The position numbers and the translations under genes were made by a program. A DNA stretch of 64,000 nt from an uncultured Roseburia sp. (GTDB taxonomy: Bacteria; Bacillota; Clostridia; Lachnospirales; Lachnospiraceae): NCBI GenBank assembly GCA_947383215.1, contig CANDCP010000008.1, forward strand, positions 16,738-80,737, in the 5' to 3' direction. This document shows, one piece after another, positions 17,323 through 25,428 of the stretch. Under the pieces are notes generated by a model, which ran no database searches, was not told the DNA's origin, and saw nothing but the letters and a program-made list of their open reading frames with translations. Positions within the stretch are counted from its first letter, which is position 1; each line of letters starts with the position of its first letter.

Positions 17323-20300
17323 ATGAGAAAAATGCGAAAAGCCATTCATTTGCTGTTAGTCGTTACATTGACACTGGGGCTTGCGTGGACGCCGCAATGC
17401 GCGGCAGATACGGTTTTTGCCGCAGAAGAGAAACCTGTTTCGGGGACGTTTGGGGAGCTGAACTGGGAGCTTACTAAAGATGATACATCGGACTGGGATT
17501 TGGCGCAGGGAACGCCGTACAGGCTGACGCTGACGGGAAGCGGCGAGATGAAGGGGGGCGTTGTGCCGTGGAGCGCTTACCGGGCCACGATTACATCCGT
17601 GTCGATCGCAGAAGGGATTACGACCGTCGGGAACAACGCGTTCTATCAGTGCGTCAGCCTCAAATCGATTACGATTCCGGACAGTGTGACAAAGATCGGC
17701 GGCGACGCGTTTAAGGGCTGTACGCTTTTGGAAAACGTAAATTTCGGAAATAGCGTAGAAGAAATCGGGCTTTGCGCTTTTGAAAACTGCATCAGTCTCA
17801 AATCGATTGCGATTCCGGACAGCGTTACCATAATCGGAGGCAGCGCGTTTAAAAGCTGTCGCGCTTTGGCGACGTTTGTATGCGGGGCCGGTTTAAAAGA
17901 AATCGGAAGCTTTGCGTTTAACGATACGGGGATTTCGGGAATTTGCTTTCAAGACGGTCTCGAGGTTGTCGGTGACAACGCGTTTTACAATTCCGGGCTG
18001 AAAACGATTTCGCTTCCGCCGACAGTCACATACCTGGGCAGAATGGCGTTTGCCGACACTTCATTGTCGGAGCTTACCATACCGGAGAGTGTGACGGAGA
18101 TCGGGGGCGGAATTTTGTACAACGTGAATACGTTAAAGAGGATCCTCGTTGAAGAAAACAATCCCGTTTTTTTTGTGCAAGACGGCGCTCTGTATGAACA
18201 AAAGGGAGATCATCCTTACCGGGTTCTCGCCTATGCGGGCGCGTCTGGCCCGGATGCGATAAAAATTGCGGACGGTACGGAAATCATAGACGAATATGCC
18301 TTTGCCCGGGCGTCGAATCTTACGTCCGTCCAGCTGCCGGATACCTTAAAGACCATCGGGAACACGGCGTTCTCGCATTGTTCCGGTATTGAGGAGATCT
18401 CGATTCCGGACTGCGTAGAAAAAATCGGGCTTTATGCCTTTTCCTATAATACGTCTTTAGCCTCGGTAAGCGTTGGGAAGGGACTTGAAAAATGTCCGGG
18501 GACGGTTTTTTCCGGATGCAGAAGCATCAAAACGTTTACCGTCTCGCAGGAAAATCCGTTTTTAGAATCCGTGGATCACGTTGTCTATAATAAGTCGCAT
18601 ACGGAGCTGTATTTTTATGCGCCGGCCAAAGAGGAGAAGGAATATCATATTCTTGATACCGTGGAACAGATATTTTCGAGCAGTATATGTATGACTGCAA
18701 TGCTTGAAGAGTTGTTTATGCCGGAAAATCTGACGCAGATATACAGCCAGTCGATCTCCGATAACCGCGGTTTGCGGGCGATTTATTTTCCGGGGAACGC
18801 TCCGGATAACAAGGGGAACGCGATTGGAAGCTGTTCTCCGGATCTTGTCTGCTACCGGACGGAGGGATCGGTCGGATGGGAACATCCCTCATGGGCTTCC
18901 TATACATTTGCGGATTGGAGACCGGAAGATCATACAAAGTCCGAGGGGGAATTCGGAGAGCTTGCGTGGAAATATGAGGGCGAAACCGGCCGGATGTTAT
19001 TTATGGGAGCCGGGGCGATTCCTGATTTTACCGAGAACGAACCGGCACCGTGGAGCGCTTATATGGGTGAAATTCAGACGATTGAGGCGCAGGGGGTTAC
19101 GGCCGTCGGAGACTATGCGTTCTATCGGGCGGGAAAACTGATTCTCCTCAGAGCAGGGGATACGTTGCGCGAAATCGGCGACTTTGCGCTTGCAGGCTGC
19201 GGCGGATTGTCGCTTGTGGATTTTGGCGGGCTGGAGGTTATCGGGGCGTCGGCGTTTCAAAACAATGCGTCGTTAAAGGGAGACGTGGCGTTGGAGAGAG
19301 CGGCCGTTGTCGGAGAAGGGGCTTTTAAGGGCTGTGAAGGGATTACGGGCGCGACGCTCGGGACTGCGCTTACATCGCTGGAGCGGGAAGCGTTCTCGGA
19401 TTGTACTTCATTAAGGCGTTTCCTTGTGCCGCAGAGCGTTTCCGTGATCCGCGAGGGGGCGTTGAGCGGATGCGTAAGTCTTCGAACCGTCAATATTCCG
19501 TCCGGTGTGACGACGATCGGCGCGCAGGCGTTTGCGGGAGATTCTGCCCTGGAAAGAGTATATTTTTACGGAGACGTTCCAAAAAATTGGGCGGCGGACA
19601 GCTTTGCGGATTGCGGCGAGGCGCTGACGCTGTGTTACCGCGCGTCGAAAACGGAGTGGGAGCGCTTTGACGGCCTGTGGAATGCGCTGCCGCTTGTCGG
19701 GTTGGAGCGATTTTATACCGAAGGGAGGGATCATTATTCCTTCGGAAATACAATGTCTTCCTTTGGGTATACGCCGGGCTACCGTTTTTTGAGACAGCGT
19801 TATGTGGATGTGCTTGAAAGTATTATAGCGGGGACATATTATTATGCGATTAATAAGAAATGGAACGGTTCCTGCTACGGCATGGCAGTCTCCACCCTGG
19901 AATTTTACGAAAATTCCAGATTTAATGTGAAAGATTATGACAGGGCGGCGGAATGGCTTTACGATATCGAAGCGCCGGGGAACAGGGATTCTGCGCTTAC
20001 CAGGCTGATCGAGGAATATCAGATTTCACAGTATAAGACTGAAATTGCAGGGTATGGGGGCGGCTTTAGCAGAAACAGGGACGCATACCGTGAGATGATC
20101 TGGAAGGTAGAAGAGTTTGAGCGCTCCGGCGGCCTTTCGGGCGATGCGCAGGCGGAGCCGATTGTGATGCTTGTCGGCGCAAAAAACAGTGCGCACGCGG
20201 TGATACCGGTTTCGGTCGATCAGGATGCGAACGGAGATTTCCTGCTTCAGGTATACGATCCGAATAAACCGGCGGGACTGCAGACGCTGAGAATTTATAA

Positions 20301-22308
20301 AGATTTTCGGGGAATTTCGTACGGTTCATGTTTTGAGGCTTCCTATATAGAATATTCAGAGATTGCGAAAGCGATGGCGGGCGCTGCGCCGCATCAGGAC
20401 AGGGACCATGGTACGCTGTATCTGTCGATTGACAAGGAGACGGGAAAGGTTGTAGACGAAGACGCAAGAGAACTCGATCAGATAGAAGGGGCGTATGAGC
20501 AGAAGCCGTTTGCGGCGGATGGCGACGATAATTTTTCCGGAATAAAAAGTTTTGTCCTGCCGGGCGGAAACTATCAGCTCTTCGCCGAAGAGACGCAAAA
20601 AGAGGAAAATGTGACGTTTTATCTGGCGACGGACGAGAGCTTTGCACAGATTACGTCCACGGATGCAGACGCGGCGCTTACTGTGAATCAAAAGGGAACC
20701 GGGAGCGGCGGCCTGGAAATTTCGCTGCAGTCAGAGTCCACAGAGAAAGAGACAGTGGAAATTACCGTTATGAACCGGCTGGGAATGGAGCGCGCCATAG
20801 AGATTTCGGGGGCGAACGCATCCGTTGCGATTCCCGACGATAATACGATAACCGTAGAAGTTTTGCAGGGAGAGGAAGTCTTGATTGACAAAAAGCCTGT
20901 TGAATTAAAGGAACAAAAGGCGGTATCTTCTTTTGCGGCTTCGGATGGGGAAAATCCCTGGAAGACAACGGATTTTGAAGCAGGAGCAGTTTGCAATGAA
21001 AGGAACGAATTAAGCGGGACGGCGAATGTGACAGTGATTTGCGGCGATGTTTCCGGGAGGGACGCGGCGGTCGCAGTGGAATATTTTGACGCGGACGGAA
21101 GAAAGATAGCTTCGTATACGGAGGACAAACGTTTGAATGCAGGATGGAATACCGTTGCGCTATCTTATGAAAATCTGCCGACGGACTTTCAAGAGCAGGA
21201 GGGGGAGGCGGCGCTGTCCTGTGTTTTGACCGTAAGCGATAAAGAGGGAAACGCCGTCACAGCGACAGCGGGCGGGGTAGCGGTTTCACTGACAAAGCAG
21301 CCAGAAGAACCAGGGACGGAGGAACCGGGAACCGAGGAGCCAGGAACGGAAGAACCGGGAACCGAGGAGCCAGGAACGGAAGAACCGGGAACCGAGGAGC
21401 CGGGAACGGAAGAACCAGGAACAGAAGAACCAGGAACGGAAGAACCGGGGACCGAGGAGCCGGGAACAGAAGAACCAGGAACAGAAGAGCCGGGGACAGA
21501 GAAACCCGGAACACAGCAGCCGAAGCCGCCGGCCGATATTGCCGTGACAGAGGTTGCCGTGGAAGAGGAGAAGCTGACGTTTGGAGCAGGTGAGAAGTAT
21601 AAACTGAACGCGTCGGTGATACCGGGGAACGCTTCGGATAAAACGCTTAAATTTGCAGCGTCAGGCGCCGCCGCGACAGTTGACGCTGCGGGAAATATTA
21701 CGGCAAAAAAGCCGGGAACGGCGTATATAACCGTAAGCTCTGCAAACGGTAAAAAAGCGGTTATCACGGTAATTGTAAAAAAGGCTCCGAAAAAAATCAC
21801 ATTAAAGACGACGAAGAAAACGTTGAAGGCGGGAAAGACATTTCGGATCAAGGTAAAACTTCCAAAAAATACGGCAAGCCGTAAGATCACGTATTCCTCG
21901 AGCAAAAAATCTGTGGCGGACGTCTCTTCTGACGGTGTGATAACCGCAAAGAAGAGGGGAACGACGACAATTACGGTGAAGACATTCAACGGAAAGAAAG
22001 CAAAATTAAAGCTGACGGTAAAAGGGGAGATCGCGGTAAAAAAGGTGGTTGTATCGACGAAGACGCTGACGCTTGGGATCGGCGAGATAGTCTGGCTAAA
22101 CGCTGCCGTTTATCCTCAAAACGCATCCGATAAAAAGCTTACTTTCCGGGCGTCAAACAAGACGGTGAAGGTAGACTCGAAAGGAAAGGTAACGGCAGTA
22201 CGCGAGGGAACCTGTACGGTTACGGTAAAGGCCAAAAACGGAAAAAAGGCCGTAATAAAAGTGATTGTGAAAAAGGCGGCGAACGCTCTGCCCGCAGTAT
22301 ATAATTAA
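17323..22308 (+). CDS. Giant BspA-type LRR surface protein with papain-like peptidase signature and Big2 repeats
   Basis: A 1,661-residue exported protein. Signal peptide ends near residue 33. Two blocks of BspA-type leucine-rich repeats (~40-520 and ~530-800, units like LKSITIPDSVTKIGGDAF) each begin with the module GTFGELNWELT or GEFGELAWKY. Residues ~805-1020 hold a papain-like signature: Cys851 in NGSCYGMAV, His958 in NSAHAVIPV and Asp979/Asn981 in VYDPNKP. A beta region follows, then a 14-unit EPGTE linker (21307-21516) and three Big2-like domains ending in Lys-rich strands. No LPXTG, SLH or cohesin is present. RBS AAAAAGGAGGAG precedes the ATG. BspA LRR proteins bind host matrix or other bacteria; the peptidase role here is inferred only. 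Confidence 0.87.
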   Translation: MRKMRKAIHLLLVVTLTLGLAWTPQCAADTVFAAEEKPVSGTFGELNWELTKDDTSDWDLAQGTPYRLTLTGSGEMKGGVVPWSAYRATITSVSIAEGITTVGNNAFYQCVSLKSITIPDSVTKIGGDAFKGCTLLENVNFGNSVEEIGLCAFENCISLKSIAIPDSVTIIGGSAFKSCRALATFVCGAGLKEIGSFAFNDTGISGICFQDGLEVVGDNAFYNSGLKTISLPPTVTYLGRMAFADTSLSELTIPESVTEIGGGILYNVNTLKRILVEENNPVFFVQDGALYEQKGDHPYRVLAYAGASGPDAIKIADGTEIIDEYAFARASNLTSVQLPDTLKTIGNTAFSHCSGIEEISIPDCVEKIGLYAFSYNTSLASVSVGKGLEKCPGTVFSGCRSIKTFTVSQENPFLESVDHVVYNKSHTELYFYAPAKEEKEYHILDTVEQIFSSSICMTAMLEELFMPENLTQIYSQSISDNRGLRAIYFPGNAPDNKGNAIGSCSPDLVCYRTEGSVGWEHPSWASYTFADWRPEDHTKSEGEFGELAWKYEGETGRMLFMGAGAIPDFTENEPAPWSAYMGEIQTIEAQGVTAVGDYAFYRAGKLILLRAGDTLREIGDFALAGCGGLSLVDFGGLEVIGASAFQNNASLKGDVALERAAVVGEGAFKGCEGITGATLGTALTSLEREAFSDCTSLRRFLVPQSVSVIREGALSGCVSLRTVNIPSGVTTIGAQAFAGDSALERVYFYGDVPKNWAADSFADCGEALTLCYRASKTEWERFDGLWNALPLVGLERFYTEGRDHYSFGNTMSSFGYTPGYRFLRQRYVDVLESIIAGTYYYAINKKWNGSCYGMAVSTLEFYENSRFNVKDYDRAAEWLYDIEAPGNRDSALTRLIEEYQISQYKTEIAGYGGGFSRNRDAYREMIWKVEEFERSGGLSGDAQAEPIVMLVGAKNSAHAVIPVSVDQDANGDFLLQVYDPNKPAGLQTLRIYKDFRGISYGSCFEASYIEYSEIAKAMAGAAPHQDRDHGTLYLSIDKETGKVVDEDARELDQIEGAYEQKPFAADGDDNFSGIKSFVLPGGNYQLFAEETQKEENVTFYLATDESFAQITSTDADAALTVNQKGTGSGGLEISLQSESTEKETVEITVMNRLGMERAIEISGANASVAIPDDNTITVEVLQGEEVLIDKKPVELKEQKAVSSFAASDGENPWKTTDFEAGAVCNERNELSGTANVTVICGDVSGRDAAVAVEYFDADGRKIASYTEDKRLNAGWNTVALSYENLPTDFQEQEGEAALSCVLTVSDKEGNAVTATAGGVAVSLTKQPEEPGTEEPGTEEPGTEEPGTEEPGTEEPGTEEPGTEEPGTEEPGTEEPGTEEPGTEEPGTEEPGTEKPGTQQPKPPADIAVTEVAVEEEKLTFGAGEKYKLNASVIPGNASDKTLKFAASGAAATVDAAGNITAKKPGTAYITVSSANGKKAVITVIVKKAPKKITLKTTKKTLKAGKTFRIKVKLPKNTASRKITYSSSKKSVADVSSDGVITAKKRGTTTITVKTFNGKKAKLKLTVKGEIAVKKVVVSTKTLTLGIGEIVWLNAAVYPQNASDKKLTFRASNKTVKVDSKGKVTAVREGTCTVTVKAKNGKKAVIKVIVKKAANALPAVYN
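21307..21516 (+). repeat. In-frame 15-bp tandem repeat (EPGTE linker)
   Basis: Thirteen 15-base units each encode Glu-Pro-Gly-Thr-Glu, plus one diverged last unit (Lys-Pro-Gly-Thr-Gln). Neighbouring units alternate in codon choice, giving a 30-base higher-order period. It forms an extended acidic Pro/Gly/Thr linker between the peptidase/beta region and the Big2 domains and is a likely site of length variation. Confidence 0.95.
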
Positions 22309-22321
22309 GCGTAAGTTTTCA

Positions 22322-22350
22322 TTGAAGAAGCATCGGAAAAGAAGTATAAT
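22322..22350 (+). promoter_or_regulatory. Sigma-A promoter of the Fn3-type secreted protein
   Basis: TTGAAG at 22322-22327 and TATAAT at 22345-22350 with a 17-base spacer; a second TATAAT lies at 22355-22360. The start codon is 30 bases downstream. Confidence 0.7.
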
Positions 22351-22379
22351 ATTATATAATGTTGAGCGGAGGTAATTAT

Positions 22380-24893
22380 ATGAAGAAGAAAAAAAGCGCC
22401 GTATTTCTCGCGGCGCTGTCGGCGCTTGTTCTAACTGTCACGGATTTTTCTTCTGCCGCGCAGGCGTTTGGGGGAACGTATGCATCGACAGAGGATTTGC
22501 AGACGGAGGATATATCGTCGGAGGAGGATACGGAAGCCGGGACGGAAGACGAGTCAGCGACAGAGCCGAAAGATGAGCCGGAGTCGACGGAGGGAGAGAC
22601 GGAAGACGAAACGCAGACGGATTTCCCTGATAGTGGAGAGGCTGCCATCGACCAGGTAGAGGTGTCGTATGATCTGGAGAGACAGAAGCTGTCCGTCTCA
22701 TGGTTCGGAAGGAATATTGCGGCGGTGGATATATACCAGGATGGAGAGCAGATTGCGGATAAAATCGTGGGAGATATATTTACGATGAAAATCGCTTTGC
22801 AGGCAGGGGGCGAGTACACCTATAAGATTGTCTCCTTTAATGAAGAGATGGAAGAAGGAGAAATCAAGACGCTGGATCTTAGCGTGGGCAATTATGTGGC
22901 CAGGATTGAAAGCCTTGAAGCGGAGTATGACGAGAGTAAGAGGCAGATTTGTCTGGAATGGACAAGTGCGCATACGGAGTATGTAGATATTTATCTGAAC
23001 GGCGAAGCGGTAGTGACAGAATACAAGAAAAACGCGTATGTGATAAATTATGCGCTTCAGCCGGGAGCCGATTACCAGGTGAGCGTGCTGCCGCATAATT
23101 CTAAACGGGAGATGGGCGCGGGGCGGGAGGAGAGACTGTCCGTCGGAGAATTCGAAGTTCCGGAAACGCCCGATTTGCAGAGGATCAGTATCGATATCAA
23201 AGATTCGAACGGAAATTATACGGGATTTTGCCGGCCGGCCATAGAGGTGAAATGGGAGGCGCAGGCAAATGCGTGTTACGAGATTTACCGAGCAAAAGAC
23301 GACAGGCAGAGCTCCTATGTCTGGATTGCAAATGTAAAAGCGAATGCCGACGGGGAGTACACCTATACGGATAAAAGCATTGTTCCGGGAGATTATTATT
23401 ATAAGGTCCGCCGGAAAATCGAAGAGGATACCTATACGTTTCAGGAATTGTTTTCGTCGCTGTCGGACTCGGAATGGATCGATGCGTCGGTTCCGCGGGC
23501 GACGGTAAGGACAGCGCTGTCTGAGGACGGAGGCGTTTTGCTGACGCTTGGCGCGAGCAGGGATTATGTTTCCGGTTATGAAATATACAGAAAGGTGACC
23601 GGAGGAAACTACAAAAAAATCGGGGAAGTGACCGGAAATACATATGAGGACACGAATGTAACATTTGGGATTATGTATTACTACAAGGTAAGAGCTTATT
23701 ATTATGATTCCAAGAGCAGGAAAAAGATGTACGGTTCCTATTCTATGACGTCCAGGGCGAGGAATACGGTGGGGCCCGTAAAGGCACAGGTAAAGGCGGT
23801 TTCTTCGGATAAGGTGAAGCTTACATGGTCAAAGGTAAGCAATGCAAAGCGATACGAGGTATACTGCAAATCTGCCCTGCCGGGAGATTCTTATGAGTTG
23901 ATTAAGGAGACCGATAAGCTGAGCATAACAAAACAACTGAAAACCGGAAGAAAGTATACGTTTTTAATAAAGGCATACGGGACCGACCGGAAGGGAAACA
24001 CATATTTTTCCAGCGCTGAGATTACGTTTCGAACAGGATTTTCGACGCCGAAAGACTTCGCGGTTTCGAAGACGACATACGACTGGGATCAGGCGGCAAA
24101 GAAGCTGACGCAGCACGACAGGCTTACCTGGAGCCGGGTGTACGGCGCAGACGGATACTATATTGAGCGCTATAATAAAGACACGGGGGGATATGATACG
24201 GTAATGCGTATAAAGAAAGGCTCGATTACGGGCTATACCGTATCCAATCCCGTGACAGCGGATGAATCGGCGATCGTATACAGAGTCGGCGCATATCTGG
24301 GCGGGAAGATTTTATATGGAGATACCGTATCGGTTACGCCGAAGCTTGGCACGGTGAAAAATGTCAGGGTGAGAAGCCAAAAATCAAAGATAACGGTAAG
24401 CTGGCAGCAAGTGGCGGCGGCGGAGCGTTATGCGGTGTATCGCTCGAACGGGCGTACAATGGTGCAGGTGGGGGAGACGGACGGCCTTTCTTTTGTGGAT
24501 CAGGGACTCGATGTCGGAGCTCCTTATACATATTATGTGCGCGCGGTTAATTCGTCGTGCGGATATCTGGGAGATTACAGTGAGCCGGTTGCGTTTCTGC
24601 TGCTCCCGCAGACAGTGACAAAGGTTTCCGGCGTAAGTGCGAATACGCAGAAAGCGGTGCTCAAGTGGCGCGCGGTGACAAAGGCGAAGTATTATATCGT
24701 CTATTATGCAAAGGAGAAGGGCGGAGAGTATAAAAAGCTTGCTACGGTAAGAGGGGGCGAAAAATATACACATAAAAATCTTGAGAAGGGGACAGTCTAC
24801 TATTATAAAGTGACCGCAGTACAAAAAAATCGTCTGAAAATGAAAGTAGAATCCCTGGGATCCACTCCGGTACGGGTGAAGATTGTGAAGTAA
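22380..24893 (+). CDS. Secreted fibronectin type III-like repeat protein
   Basis: An 837-residue exported protein; ATG at 22380 follows GCGGAGGT. The signal peptide (MKKKKSAVFLAALSALVLTV) ends near the AAQA at residue ~28. An acidic Glu/Asp/Thr-rich linker (~35-85) precedes about seven beta-sandwich repeats with the Fn3 pattern, for example VKLTWSKVSNAKRYEVY and YYYKVRAYYYDSKSRKK, the last being KAVLKWRAVTKAKYYIVYY near residue 765. There is no catalytic motif, LPXTG or dockerin. It is probably an adhesive or structural surface protein. Its position after the giant BspA protein suggests related roles, but it has its own promoter. Confidence 0.82.
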   Translation: MKKKKSAVFLAALSALVLTVTDFSSAAQAFGGTYASTEDLQTEDISSEEDTEAGTEDESATEPKDEPESTEGETEDETQTDFPDSGEAAIDQVEVSYDLERQKLSVSWFGRNIAAVDIYQDGEQIADKIVGDIFTMKIALQAGGEYTYKIVSFNEEMEEGEIKTLDLSVGNYVARIESLEAEYDESKRQICLEWTSAHTEYVDIYLNGEAVVTEYKKNAYVINYALQPGADYQVSVLPHNSKREMGAGREERLSVGEFEVPETPDLQRISIDIKDSNGNYTGFCRPAIEVKWEAQANACYEIYRAKDDRQSSYVWIANVKANADGEYTYTDKSIVPGDYYYKVRRKIEEDTYTFQELFSSLSDSEWIDASVPRATVRTALSEDGGVLLTLGASRDYVSGYEIYRKVTGGNYKKIGEVTGNTYEDTNVTFGIMYYYKVRAYYYDSKSRKKMYGSYSMTSRARNTVGPVKAQVKAVSSDKVKLTWSKVSNAKRYEVYCKSALPGDSYELIKETDKLSITKQLKTGRKYTFLIKAYGTDRKGNTYFSSAEITFRTGFSTPKDFAVSKTTYDWDQAAKKLTQHDRLTWSRVYGADGYYIERYNKDTGGYDTVMRIKKGSITGYTVSNPVTADESAIVYRVGAYLGGKILYGDTVSVTPKLGTVKNVRVRSQKSKITVSWQQVAAAERYAVYRSNGRTMVQVGETDGLSFVDQGLDVGAPYTYYVRAVNSSCGYLGDYSEPVAFLLLPQTVTKVSGVSANTQKAVLKWRAVTKAKYYIVYYAKEKGGEYKKLATVRGGEKYTHKNLEKGTVYYYKVTAVQKNRLKMKVESLGSTPVRVKIVK

Positions 24894-24960
24894 CTGTTGA
24901 AGAAATAATTTCACTGTGATAAAATATAATGTCAAAGTTTTTTGGGAAGGGGTCTTATTT

Positions 24961-25428
24961 GTGAAAGATACAAGAGTTGATATTTACAGTGGTTTACAGA
25001 ACGTAAAGATAAAACCGTATGAGCATCATGTGAAATATTACGAGACAGATCAGATGGGGATTGTGCATCACTCCAATTATATTCGCTGGATGGAGGAAGC
25101 CCGGATGGATTTGATGGAGCAGATGGGTTACAGCTATAAAATGATGGAGGAGGCCGAGATTGTCAGCCCGGTGATCTCGGTAAAATGCGAATATAAGAGC
25201 ATGGTCCGCTTTAGCGATACGGTAATCGTTGAGGCGAAAATTGCTTTTTACAACGGAGTAAAGCTGACGATCCATTACCGTATGACAGACAAAGAAACCG
25301 GAGAGTTAAGAACATTGGCGGTCAGTGAGCATTGTTTCCTCAATCGAAGCGGAAAGCCGATTTCGCTGAAACGTTCTTATCCAGAGATCGATACAAAATT
25401 TTTTGAAATGATGGATGAGGAAGAATAG
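24961..25428 (+). CDS. Acyl-CoA thioesterase, 4HBT/YbgC-like hotdog fold
   Basis: A 155-residue hotdog-fold protein. The motif YYETDQMGIVHHSNYIRWMEEAR carries the catalytic Asp and the HxxY segment of the 4-hydroxybenzoyl-CoA thioesterase/YbgC group, and VSEHCFLNRSGKPISL closes the domain. It hydrolyses acyl-CoA or acyl-ACP thioesters of unknown chain. I prefer the GTG at 24961, preceded by GGGAAGGGGT, over an in-frame start at 24916 that lacks a good RBS. Its stop codon is directly followed by the polA start (TAGATG), so the two genes are likely coupled. Confidence 0.87.
   Translation: MKDTRVDIYSGLQNVKIKPYEHHVKYYETDQMGIVHHSNYIRWMEEARMDLMEQMGYSYKMMEEAEIVSPVISVKCEYKSMVRFSDTVIVEAKIAFYNGVKLTIHYRMTDKETGELRTLAVSEHCFLNRSGKPISLKRSYPEIDTKFFEMMDEEE

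Noticed and set aside
21307-21516. Regular short repeats that could suggest a CRISPR array
   Set aside because: Units are contiguous 15-mers with no spacers and lie in frame within a large coding gene.
21189-21989. Open frame on the minus strand with SVPGS repeats
   Set aside because: It is the antisense shadow of the EPGTE repeat tract and Big2 region; no RBS and no family likeness.
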